Assembly: GCF_023217965.1 (NCBI RefSeq)
Contig: NZ_JALPSC010000002.1
Span: forward strand, 372,001 to 436,000
Direction: 5' to 3'
Source: Prevotella sp. E13-27
Lineage (GTDB): Bacteria > Bacteroidota > Bacteroidia > Bacteroidales > Bacteroidaceae
DNA: 64,000 nucleotides
How positions within the stretch are numbered: the first letter of the stretch is position 1; every line of letters starts with the position of its first letter. Both the position numbers and the translations under genes were made by a program. The notes under the pieces are model-generated. The model was not told where the DNA came from and did no database searches. It was given only the letters and a program-made list of their open reading frames with translations. Shown here piece after piece: positions 53,889 to 61,788 of the stretch.

Positions 53889-55199
53889 CACTACTGTCCG
53901 GTTAAATTTCACCAAAGCGAAAGTTGGCGGTCATCTTCCGGATTTTGATTAATAATTGGTTTGTCAAAAAGTTCATTCAGCGGAGTCCTCTCAAAGAGAA
54001 CTTGGCCGATGACATTAGAGAATATGTAAAGATTTTGTTCGATATGATACATCTTCAGAGCAATAATAAGCAGCAGGTAGTCACAGATGGCAATCCATAT
54101 CTGTGTGAAGACTGCGTTTTGGGACGTCCCATAGAACGTCTTGATGTGCAGGTGCTGCTTGATCCATTTGAAGAACGTTTCGATAGTCCAGCGCTCTCGG
54201 TACAGTTCCGCAATGGTAATTGCTTCAAGGGTGAAGTCATTCGTCAGGAATCGATACACTACGTTCTGCGCAAAGTCCTCATAGACGACCAGACGCAACA
54301 AATCAGGGTACTTCTTGGCTGTAAAGAGACCAGTAAGACTGATGGACTCGTCAGAGATGACGCCAGTCTGCCTGTCAACCTCTCTTGCCTCGAATACGGA
54401 ATATTTCATGTTGTCCTTTGCTCTGGTTACAAAGTAAGCCTTCTGCTGTTGGAAGAGACGGAACAGACGGTCAAAGTCCACATAGCCTTTATCCATCAGA
54501 TAGTAAGCCCCTGCTTCTACAGGCAAGCTGTCCATAGCCTGAGTATCATGCACATTGCCAGGAGTAAGCATGATGAAGTTGGGTATGTTGTTCTTTACAT
54601 CAATCAAAGTGTGCATCTTGAAAGCACCTTTGTCATGATGGAACTTCGCCCATGGACAGAGATGCAGACACAGGTTGATGGTACTGCTGTCAAAGGCATA
54701 CACCATATTGTCAATTCCCAACCGATAGTATTCATCTTTATACAGGACTTTAGCCCTCTCGACAAGTACCATTGCGTAGTCCTGATAGATACGCCAGTCC
54801 TTCTTCTCGTTCATGTCGGCGAGAGTGGACTTGGGCATCACCTTCAGACCGGCATGATACAACTTGGAGTTGAAAGCAGTCAACTGAGCCTCTATGCTAC
54901 GAAGGCTTGCGCTGCTGGTCAGCTGAGCATAACTCATGACAAGGAACTGGTCACGGCAAGTGAATCGTCTTGCATGAAAATCCCCTCTATATCTGTCAAT
55001 ACATTTCCTGAGCTCGTAGTCAGGGATGAGAGACATCAGTTGCGAGAATACAGTATTTCCGGCATTCATATCCTGTGCTATCTTATATATGAGACAGTAC
55101 AAAGATAAAAAATCAAATCGGAAAATTTTTAAATCGCTGTATCTCATTGAAATTTAAACATTTAATTAACGTTCGGAAAAATTTAACCGGACACTAGTG
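53889..55199 (-). mobile_element. IS4-family insertion sequence, copy 1
   Basis: The element is 1311 bp. Terminal inverted repeats CACTACTGTCCGGTTAAATT and CACTAGTGTCCGGTTAAATT (read inward) differ at one base. A 9-bp target duplication GAGTTCCAC lies at 53880-53888 and 55200-55208. It carries one transposase gene. It appears identical to copy 2 at 56514-57824 and has the same orientation. Confidence 0.95.
53909..55147 (-). CDS. IS4-family DDE transposase (copy 1)
   Basis: This 412-residue transposase shows the DDE triad Asp153 (AFDSSTINLCL), Asp219 (YLMDKGYVDF) and Glu323 in the IS4 signature YRERWTIETFFKWIKQHL. A DUF4372-like N-terminal region (FSQLMSLIPDYELRKCIDRY) is typical of Bacteroidetes members. 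The frame is intact and the protein equals that of copy 2, so it is probably active and recent. A long opposite-strand frame across it is a shadow. Confidence 0.95.
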   Translation of the reverse strand: MRYSDLKIFRFDFLSLYCLIYKIAQDMNAGNTVFSQLMSLIPDYELRKCIDRYRGDFHARRFTCRDQFLVMSYAQLTSSASLRSIEAQLTAFNSKLYHAGLKVMPKSTLADMNEKKDWRIYQDYAMVLVERAKVLYKDEYYRLGIDNMVYAFDSSTINLCLHLCPWAKFHHDKGAFKMHTLIDVKNNIPNFIMLTPGNVHDTQAMDSLPVEAGAYYLMDKGYVDFDRLFRLFQQQKAYFVTRAKDNMKYSVFEAREVDRQTGVISDESISLTGLFTAKKYPDLLRLVVYEDFAQNVVYRFLTNDFTLEAITIAELYRERWTIETFFKWIKQHLHIKTFYGTSQNAVFTQIWIAICDYLLLIIALKMYHIEQNLYIFSNVIGQVLFERTPLNELFDKPIINQNPEDDRQLSLW

Positions 55200-55208
55200 G
55201 AGTTCCAC

Positions 55209-55885
55209 AGAAAAGAAATCGCTTTTTTATCCTTGCCTGTCGTTTCCCAGAATGGAGGCTTCAGCCACCAACTCCAACATTAGGTTCTGTTGTAACAGTA
55301 AAAGACGCTTTAGCCGGGTTACCCAATGTAATCGCCAATAGCAACCAAGAAGGTAAAAAATACACAGACGAGCATTCTGATTATGAGCAGTTGATGCGTG
55401 ATGATGCTTTCTGGGATAGAGAGACTATGACATCGCAGGACATATTGAACCACATGCCAATGAAACATCGTGCATGCACCTTGCAACGTTTTGCTTTACT
55501 CAATCAGGGAGAGAGCCTGAAAAACTTGTTCGACCGCTATAAGGGCGAAGAGCGTGAACGATTACAGAAAGAACGCATCTTGCCTAAGAAAATGTTTATC
55601 AAGCGTAACTATCGCTTAATACCAAATGAACCATCTCCTACAGTCACCAGTCATTGCCTGGACGAATTTGTGCATCCAGACTACGATCGTGCTTTGACGG
55701 TTCGTGAATGTGCTCGACTGCAATCTTTCCCCGACTCTTATAATTTCGCAGGTGGGCCATATATCGTTCCTCACATTGATAGAACTGTGCAGGACAAGTA
55801 TGAGCAAATCGGCGATGCTGTCCCCCCATTGCTGGCCTATGCTTGGGGGAGAAAAATAAAGGAACTTTTTGAAACAAATGATTAA
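55209..55885 (+). pseudogene. C5-cytosine DNA methyltransferase, 3' part
   Basis: This continues the split methyltransferase: motif VIII remainder [10 protein letters not shown], the target-recognition region, motif [20 protein letters not shown] and motif [14 protein letters not shown]. It includes the stop at 55885. The restriction endonuclease gene starts six bases later. Translation of the fragment alone from the ATG at 55391 is possible but would give no catalytic domain. Confidence 0.9.
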
Positions 55886-55891
55886 ACAAGT

Positions 55892-56513
55892 ATGGAGAAT
55901 AAGTATTACAATTATTGTCTGACTACATATCAGAACGAATACTCACGATGTTTTGACGAGTTGAAGGCGAACCATAAAAATGGTTCAATATCCGAAAAGC
56001 TATCTGAAGAGTTTGATCGCGAAGCTCAAAAATCGGCTATTCGCATTTCAATCACCAAAGCTTTGCGTAAATATCCAGACGAACCCGTTGCAGAATTGTG
56101 GAGTGCTATTTACCGAGCGCACTTGTTCCGTAAATCTGGCATATCTGATCTTGAAACAATCAGTAAAGTCATTAGTGCAGATCAGAGCTGGAAGAAATCA
56201 AGCGGCCATGCTTTCGAGGAAATGGTCAAGGAACTTGCATCGCTTGCTTTGTATGGCACTGGGGTTGAAATCATCTTGCAGCGTGACTTGAACACGCTCA
56301 TTAAAGCTAACGAGCTGGCTAATGAGCCGCGTGATATCAGTTGGCTTAAGGAGCAGATAAAAGCCAACATCTTTGATTTGTATGGCATACTCACAATAGA
56401 GGATAAAAAGTACTGTTTCGGCTGTGTACAGGCTAAGACAAGTATCCGTGACCGTGTAACACGCGACCGTGAGCCTTCTATTCATGCCATGCAGTCATTC
56501 TTTTGGAGTGTAG
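55892..56513 (+). pseudogene. Type II restriction endonuclease of the CCGG class, 5' part (split by IS)
   Basis: This is the first 207 codons of a 289-residue endonuclease. SSGHAFEEMVKELA (Glu110) and IFDLYGIL (Asp162) precede CVQAKTSIRDRVTRDRE, with Lys182, the R186-D187-R188 triplet and Glu194. Lys followed by S-x-R-(D/E)-R is the signature of CCGG-cutting enzymes such as Ecl18kI, NgoMIV and BsaWI, where the R-(D/E)-R residues read CCGG. IS copy 2 interrupts just after AMQSFFWS. Removing it and one 9-bp duplication restores the frame (622 + 248 = 870 bases). The exact recognition sequence is unknown. Confidence 0.8.
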
Positions 56514-57824
56514 CACTACTGTCCGGTTAAATTTCACCAAAGCGAAAGTTGGCGGTCATCTTCCGGATTTTGATTAATAATTGGTTTGTCAAAAAGTTCA
56601 TTCAGCGGAGTCCTCTCAAAGAGAACTTGGCCGATGACATTAGAGAATATGTAAAGATTTTGTTCGATATGATACATCTTCAGAGCAATAATAAGCAGCA
56701 GGTAGTCACAGATGGCAATCCATATCTGTGTGAAGACTGCGTTTTGGGACGTCCCATAGAACGTCTTGATGTGCAGGTGCTGCTTGATCCATTTGAAGAA
56801 CGTTTCGATAGTCCAGCGCTCTCGGTACAGTTCCGCAATGGTAATTGCTTCAAGGGTGAAGTCATTCGTCAGGAATCGATACACTACGTTCTGCGCAAAG
56901 TCCTCATAGACGACCAGACGCAACAAATCAGGGTACTTCTTGGCTGTAAAGAGACCAGTAAGACTGATGGACTCGTCAGAGATGACGCCAGTCTGCCTGT
57001 CAACCTCTCTTGCCTCGAATACGGAATATTTCATGTTGTCCTTTGCTCTGGTTACAAAGTAAGCCTTCTGCTGTTGGAAGAGACGGAACAGACGGTCAAA
57101 GTCCACATAGCCTTTATCCATCAGATAGTAAGCCCCTGCTTCTACAGGCAAGCTGTCCATAGCCTGAGTATCATGCACATTGCCAGGAGTAAGCATGATG
57201 AAGTTGGGTATGTTGTTCTTTACATCAATCAAAGTGTGCATCTTGAAAGCACCTTTGTCATGATGGAACTTCGCCCATGGACAGAGATGCAGACACAGGT
57301 TGATGGTACTGCTGTCAAAGGCATACACCATATTGTCAATTCCCAACCGATAGTATTCATCTTTATACAGGACTTTAGCCCTCTCGACAAGTACCATTGC
57401 GTAGTCCTGATAGATACGCCAGTCCTTCTTCTCGTTCATGTCGGCGAGAGTGGACTTGGGCATCACCTTCAGACCGGCATGATACAACTTGGAGTTGAAA
57501 GCAGTCAACTGAGCCTCTATGCTACGAAGGCTTGCGCTGCTGGTCAGCTGAGCATAACTCATGACAAGGAACTGGTCACGGCAAGTGAATCGTCTTGCAT
57601 GAAAATCCCCTCTATATCTGTCAATACATTTCCTGAGCTCGTAGTCAGGGATGAGAGACATCAGTTGCGAGAATACAGTATTTCCGGCATTCATATCCTG
57701 TGCTATCTTATATATGAGACAGTACAAAGATAAAAAATCAAATCGGAAAATTTTTAAATCGCTGTATCTCATTGAAATTTAAACATTTAATTAACGTTCG
57801 GAAAAATTTAACCGGACACTAGTG
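56514..57824 (-). mobile_element. IS4-family insertion sequence, copy 2
   Basis: The element is 1311 bp with the same ends as copy 1 but a different 9-bp duplication, GGAGTGTAG (56505-56513 and 57825-57833). Independent target duplications prove two separate insertions rather than one segmental duplication. Confidence 0.95.
56534..57772 (-). CDS. IS4-family DDE transposase (copy 2)
   Basis: This is a 412-residue protein identical to the copy 1 transposase, with triad Asp153, Asp219 and Glu323 and the Y-(2)-R-(3)-E signature. It is intact. It points opposite to the restriction genes it interrupts. Confidence 0.95.
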   Translation of the reverse strand: MRYSDLKIFRFDFLSLYCLIYKIAQDMNAGNTVFSQLMSLIPDYELRKCIDRYRGDFHARRFTCRDQFLVMSYAQLTSSASLRSIEAQLTAFNSKLYHAGLKVMPKSTLADMNEKKDWRIYQDYAMVLVERAKVLYKDEYYRLGIDNMVYAFDSSTINLCLHLCPWAKFHHDKGAFKMHTLIDVKNNIPNFIMLTPGNVHDTQAMDSLPVEAGAYYLMDKGYVDFDRLFRLFQQQKAYFVTRAKDNMKYSVFEAREVDRQTGVISDESISLTGLFTAKKYPDLLRLVVYEDFAQNVVYRFLTNDFTLEAITIAELYRERWTIETFFKWIKQHLHIKTFYGTSQNAVFTQIWIAICDYLLLIIALKMYHIEQNLYIFSNVIGQVLFERTPLNELFDKPIINQNPEDDRQLSLW

Positions 57825-57833
57825 GGAGTGTAG

Positions 57834-58081
57834 TATTTGTTCTTGACGGTGATTTCCTACGTCTGCCCAAGTTCGTAAGCATGATTAACGGTGGCTCTGA
57901 GGAGTTCCGTGAAAATGGTTGGCACGGCATGTATGTATTATCAGTCAAAGAAACCAACCAGCGTATTTATCCGCTCGGTATGGACTTTGAGATATTTAAG
58001 AATCACGCTTTACAAGCAGCTGAACAATGGCAGAAACGCCGCCAGTGGTTTGATAGCAAATGGATAGCTACGGAAGTATAA
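57834..58081 (+). pseudogene. Type II restriction endonuclease, 3' part
   Basis: The last 82 codons (FVLDGDFLRLPKFVSMINGG to FDSKWIATEV) continue the endonuclease frame after IS copy 2. ENGWHGMYVLS and a final helix complete the fold. An internal ATG at 57881 could give a 66-residue fragment with no active site. Confidence 0.85.
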
Positions 58082-58093
58082 GGAAACAACATT

Positions 58094-59038
58094 ATGGCAT
58101 CATTTGCATTATTCAATTTCGAGTTTGAACCCATTCAGAATAAACTCCGTCAGGCAGAACTGAAAGGGATGGAGTCGGTGCTGATGTCGGCAAGCGAGGC
58201 ATTCCCACGAAAACAGGAGATATTCGGCAACATTCTGCTGAAGGACTTTAAGAAGGAGAAGATAGAAGACATAATCCATTTTAAAAATGGGGAAGGACCC
58301 AAAGAATATATTCATCGCCATCTAATGCCGCCTACGGATGATATCGTCATTATGCGCGTAGCCAACCGCAAGCATCTTCAGATTGTTGACGAGAACTTGA
58401 AACCAAAGCATGTGGATGACTATCAGAACTGCATTGTAATGATTGACAATCGTGACGGTGTCCAGCGTATTCTGATAGAGAATAAGAAAGCGGCTTTCCG
58501 TGACGTAAAACAGGTGTCTGGTATTCTGGAATATACGTTCAATAAGCTACTGGCAAGATATAGTCTGATGATTAAACTCAACCATCTGAAAAACCCGCAA
58601 ACGTTCTGGCATGTTGCCAACGATAAGCGTTCTTATCCCAAGGGTTTTTACAGGATGTTGTTCAAGTTGCCATACCCAAACCTTGAACGTCTTCGTAAGG
58701 TTTATGACCGTTTGTTTTCACAGGCTCAACAGAGTTTCAACTGCCGTCTTGACATGAACTTTACCAGTCCTAACGGTGAAGTGCGCCTCGATGAGAATGA
58801 CCCATATCAGAAGGAGGCCATCGATTGGTTCTTGAAGGATGCGGGTGGTGATGTTGTCCTTTATTCAAACGTGGCAAAGAAACACCCCATTCCTGTTGGA
58901 AAGGATTCTTTCCGAGCCATCACAGTCAGTTCAACCACTATTCAGCGTGTTACAGAAGATGCGGTGAACAATGACCTTTTTGGCAGTGCAGCTTTTGATG
59001 AGGTGAAAGAAAAACTGAAAACCGGCATAGAACCCTAA
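58094..59038 (+). CDS. Unknown protein A of a coupled two-gene unit
   Basis: This 314-residue soluble protein, with no signal peptide or membrane segment, is not one I recognise. It starts SFALFNFEFEPIQNKLRQAE. Visible blocks include HLMPPTDDIVIMRVANRKHL, DNRDGVQRILIENKKAAF and HVANDKRSYPKGFYRMLFKL. The last 90 residues mix a beta segment (GEVRLDENDPYQKEAIDWFL) with ITVSSTTIQRVTEDAVNNDL. It lies 12 bases after the endonuclease gene, and its stop and the next ATG share a base (TAATG), so the two are translated together. Both genes are intact although the upstream restriction genes are broken. A defence or element-maintenance role is inferred from location only. Confidence 0.75.
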   Translation: MASFALFNFEFEPIQNKLRQAELKGMESVLMSASEAFPRKQEIFGNILLKDFKKEKIEDIIHFKNGEGPKEYIHRHLMPPTDDIVIMRVANRKHLQIVDENLKPKHVDDYQNCIVMIDNRDGVQRILIENKKAAFRDVKQVSGILEYTFNKLLARYSLMIKLNHLKNPQTFWHVANDKRSYPKGFYRMLFKLPYPNLERLRKVYDRLFSQAQQSFNCRLDMNFTSPNGEVRLDENDPYQKEAIDWFLKDAGGDVVLYSNVAKKHPIPVGKDSFRAITVSSTTIQRVTEDAVNNDLFGSAAFDEVKEKLKTGIEP

Positions 59039-59982
59039 TGGTAAAGATTCTCACAACTGAAGAGCAGCGTAGCTTACACCATCGTTACAAACAGAACGAC
59101 TTATACCGACAATGGGCACCTATATTGGCTCTACTGCAACGTAAAAATGGTGAAATGGATGCTGCTACTATCTGGTTCTTAGCAGAGAAGCAGGTTGTGA
59201 GGCTGCGCGAAGAACTAAGTTATCGCGAGCAGGAAATATCACCAATATTCAATGAATTGATAGAAGATTGCAGGATGCTTACAGCAAAGGACTCAAAGGT
59301 TATCCAGCGCTCAGATGCTGAAGCTCAGCGTTCTGCGATTACGGTGATGTGTGTTGTACTGACCATGTTGATGAACGCCGTAGAGAAAGGGCACGAAGAA
59401 GAAAGTTTTGACAACGAGCCAATGTGTATGGCTATCATGGATATATTGGCTGAAAATGTTTTCTTTCAACAGTTGATGAATTTATTCTTTTCCCGCAATA
59501 CTGGTTACGATGGAAAGAAAGTAATAATTACACCCTCTGACCCAATGGTAAATGATGACCCGATGGTCAATATGGACGAAATTGCCAAAGAAGAAGTTGA
59601 GCAAATAGTCAATCGGGTAAGCCAATTGACGAGCGGGTTAAAAGCAATTCTTAAATCAGGCCATTGGGAGCACTGGATATCAGTATGGCGAGACATCTGT
59701 AATAACTCAGAATTAATAACGATTCTCAAACAGACCAACAGACCTCGTGGTAGTGAATGGCCTGTGAATGAGAAGATGGTTTTCAATGTTTTGGGTATCT
59801 TTATTGAGGCTTTTGAATATAAGAACTTCGTGAGTACGGCCAGCAAAGCATTAACGAACAAGAGTAGCGGAAGAGATTATATTGCGAATCATGGTCATAA
59901 ATATGGCAACTCTACTGAGCTGAGTACACAAGAGATTCACGAAAGAGTCGAAAGAATTGTAAAGAGTAAGGTTAAAAGCTGA
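59038..59982 (+). CDS. Unknown protein B of a coupled two-gene unit
   Basis: This 314-residue, mostly helical soluble protein (RSLHHRYKQNDLYRQWAPIL; ITVMCVVLTMLMNAVEKGHE) has a duplicated short motif DPMVNDDPMVN near residues 165-175 and a basic C-terminus (RVERIVKSKVKS). I do not recognise the family. It starts in the stop codon of protein A. A terminator-like hairpin follows 29 bases after its stop, ending the operon. By coincidence the two partners have exactly equal lengths but no evident similarity. Confidence 0.75.
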   Translation: MVKILTTEEQRSLHHRYKQNDLYRQWAPILALLQRKNGEMDAATIWFLAEKQVVRLREELSYREQEISPIFNELIEDCRMLTAKDSKVIQRSDAEAQRSAITVMCVVLTMLMNAVEKGHEEESFDNEPMCMAIMDILAENVFFQQLMNLFFSRNTGYDGKKVIITPSDPMVNDDPMVNMDEIAKEEVEQIVNRVSQLTSGLKAILKSGHWEHWISVWRDICNNSELITILKQTNRPRGSEWPVNEKMVFNVLGIFIEAFEYKNFVSTASKALTNKSSGRDYIANHGHKYGNSTELSTQEIHERVERIVKSKVKS

Positions 59983-60010
59983 TTTTATCTACTGAACCTG
60001 TTTTTCATCT

Positions 60011-60049
60011 AACGCTGATAGAACCAAAAGGTTTTGTCAGCGTTTTCTA
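60011..60049 (+). terminator. Terminator after the unknown gene pair
   Basis: AACGCTGA and TCAGCGTT form an 8-bp stem with an inner AACC/GGTT pair, followed by TTCT. It marks the end of the accessory operon. Confidence 0.65.
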
Positions 60050-60384
60050 ATTGTTTGATTTTCAGCTGCTAAAATGCTGACAAAGAATTGCCAAAAAGGA
60101 CATCCTTAGAACATCTTAGCTATCCTCTTAAATGCTTTCCCATATCAGGAGAAGGCAGTAATTTCGCGTCCATAAAAGCGTGCCCTTGAAATTTTTGAGC
60201 GGCAGCTGTAAATTGCAGATGATAAAAATCGAGTCGGTAAACCTCATGAGGTATTTCCCTCGATATATAAGATAACAATTTAAATGGTCGCATAAGGAGG
60301 CGACCCGTTGAGTGAACGAGCGAAGGAAGTCTTGCAAGTGAAATAGGTACCATTCTGGAACTTCTTCCTAACAAACTCAACAAA
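60050..60384 (+). promoter_or_regulatory. Structured leader of the VirE module
   Basis: I see no convincing gene here. The stretch holds the hairpin GGTCGC-ATAAGGAG-GCGACC (about 60288-60307) and a long-range helix, GTTGAGT (60307-60313) with ACTCAAC (60375-60381), enclosing a GGAAG/CTTCC pair. The helix closes three bases before the ATG at 60385. A related arrangement precedes 61342. A leader that controls translation is plausible. Confidence 0.4.
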
Positions 60385-60843
60385 ATGAAGATTTTATTAG
60401 AGAAAGGTGACAGCGAAGAACAAATAAAGATGGCTGAGGCTCTGCTGGCTAACAAGTTGGTAAGTGCCATTGAGACCGTGACCTACAAGTGTCAGAAGGT
60501 GTATAAGAGCGACGATGAGGTGGCTAAGGCAGTCATCGATGTTGCCGGCAGCTTCGGAGTATGCACTCAATGGGCTGCTGTATACAGAATATTGGTGGAC
60601 TTTTGCGGATGGGACAGCGACGTGGCAAAGTTTACGAAGCAAATGAACACATTATTAAAAGAGGTACGTATGAGTCATTGTTGTACTTATCAGTCGATTC
60701 AGAAGCCGCTGGCTCAAAACAGCATCTTGAGAAAGAACTTTCAGGAGTGGAAAAAGTATCGTGTACCGCAAGGCGACCGCGTATTTCCGAGACAGATGTT
60801 CATTGCAGAAAATCTACTGAAACGACTTTCAATTAGTGCCTAA
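60385..60843 (+). CDS. Unknown protein, first gene of the VirE module
   Basis: This 152-residue soluble protein begins MKILLEKGDSEEQIKMAEAL. A helical first half (CQKVYKSDDEVAKAVIDVAG) is followed by a basic second half (LRKNFQEWKKYRVPQGDRVF). I know no named family. Position and strand suggest it belongs to the element encoding the VirE/DUF3987 protein downstream. The start is supported by the leader helix ending three bases upstream. Confidence 0.65.
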   Translation: MKILLEKGDSEEQIKMAEALLANKLVSAIETVTYKCQKVYKSDDEVAKAVIDVAGSFGVCTQWAAVYRILVDFCGWDSDVAKFTKQMNTLLKEVRMSHCCTYQSIQKPLAQNSILRKNFQEWKKYRVPQGDRVFPRQMFIAENLLKRLSISA

Positions 60844-60957
60844 ATATACGATTGCGAGGTGAAACATACTATCTCAAAGTCATGAAATACAAAGTATTGA
60901 CATTATATATACTTTTGCATCGTCACTCGACCACTAAAGGCGTTGACAACGATTATT

Positions 60958-61233
60958 ATGACTACAAAGTTATTAAAAGTAGTGGCCCAGACCGAACCGG
61001 TCTACGTGCCAAGTAAGAAATCCGACAACGGCCAGCTGGCCAAGTCGATGATCAGGCTCAAGGAGCTTGGTGGTGACTACGAGGACGAATACATCTGTGC
61101 GATGTTCGGAAACCTCGCTCTCTGTAAGTTTGCTGTGGGTAAGACCGTTATTGCTTCGCTGCGCTTTCAGACGCACGAACTCAACGGCTCGGTATTCCAA
61201 GATGTAGTGGCAAACGATATTCAAAACATCTAA
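60958..61233 (+). CDS. Small OB-fold-like protein of the VirE module
   Basis: This 91-residue protein starts at ATG 60958; an upstream TTG would add five residues. The C-terminal half, FGNLALCKFAVGKTVIASLR followed by FQTHELNGSVFQDVVANDI, has the strand pattern of small single-strand-binding/OB-fold (DUF3127-like) proteins. The match is only by pattern. TACTTTTG at 60910-60917 may be its own -7 box. Confidence 0.6.
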   Translation: MTTKLLKVVAQTEPVYVPSKKSDNGQLAKSMIRLKELGGDYEDEYICAMFGNLALCKFAVGKTVIASLRFQTHELNGSVFQDVVANDIQNI

Positions 61234-61243
61234 TTATTAACCA

Positions 61244-61337
61244 GGGTTGAAGTCGAGAGGATCAATTGAGCATCACTCTTTTCCGAAGGATGATGTAGGC
61301 GCCTTTCTCAAACACTTCTTCTCGCAACACTCAACCC
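61244..61337 (+). promoter_or_regulatory. Leader helix before the 61342 gene
   Basis: GGGTTGA (61244-61250) pairs with TCAACCC (61331-61337), with an inner CGAGA/TCTCG helix. It closes four bases before the ATG, with the same layout as the leader before 60385. Confidence 0.45.
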
Positions 61338-61341
61338 AACA

Positions 61342-61788
61342 ATGACAAAGAAGAATCTTCATTTTCAGCAAATTCTTGCTAACGAAGTAAGTATGGACAC
61401 TCAGACAAAGTTCCACGTAAACGGCGACGTCAACATCTTTCCTTGCGGATGGGTGGACGAACAGGTGACTAACGGCGGTGTACGCCTGACAAGAGGCCGC
61501 ATGGCTATCGAGGAGGACGGTACAAGCCACTACAAGGCCTATCGCACGAATACGGGACCGAAGCGTGAACTGCTGTTTGAGACCCGCCACGCAGCTGTGG
61601 AGATGACGCGCCCAATCTATCGCACCGACAACCACAAGCGCAGACTCGACATGGAGTATGTCTATGTGACGTTCAAGTTCCCCAAGAAACTCGGACTGGC
61701 GCTGATGAAGTCGCTCTATGCGGAGGAAGCCGACGAGGTGATGGCATATCTTAAGACAAGGAAGGAGGAAACTTTATGGGAAGATTAA
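61342..61788 (+). CDS. Unknown protein overlapping the VirE-type primase gene
   Basis: This 148-residue protein has blocks VNIFPCGWVDEQVTNGGVRL, TRGRMAIEEDGTSHYKAYRT and YVYVTFKFPKKLGLALMKSL. It is probably alpha/beta and I do not recognise the family. It ends 13 bases inside the next gene, whose Shine-Dalgarno lies in this coding region, so the two are co-expressed. A replication or mobilisation accessory role is likely from context. Confidence 0.65.
   Translation: MTKKNLHFQQILANEVSMDTQTKFHVNGDVNIFPCGWVDEQVTNGGVRLTRGRMAIEEDGTSHYKAYRTNTGPKRELLFETRHAAVEMTRPIYRTDNHKRRLDMEYVYVTFKFPKKLGLALMKSLYAEEADEVMAYLKTRKEETLWED

Noticed and set aside
53924..55108. 394-codon frame on the + strand across IS copy 1 (and its twin at 56549-57733)
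   Set aside because: It is antisense to the IS4 transposase, whose DDE motifs are clear; the + product has no family features and mirrors transposase codons.
55391..55885. Stand-alone 164-residue gene
   Set aside because: It is the internal-ATG reading of the methyltransferase 3' part; removing the IS restores the full frame from 52826.
60120..60470. 116-codon minus-strand frame before the 60385 gene
   Set aside because: It overlaps the start of a plausible + gene and the structured leader, has no motif and no promoter.
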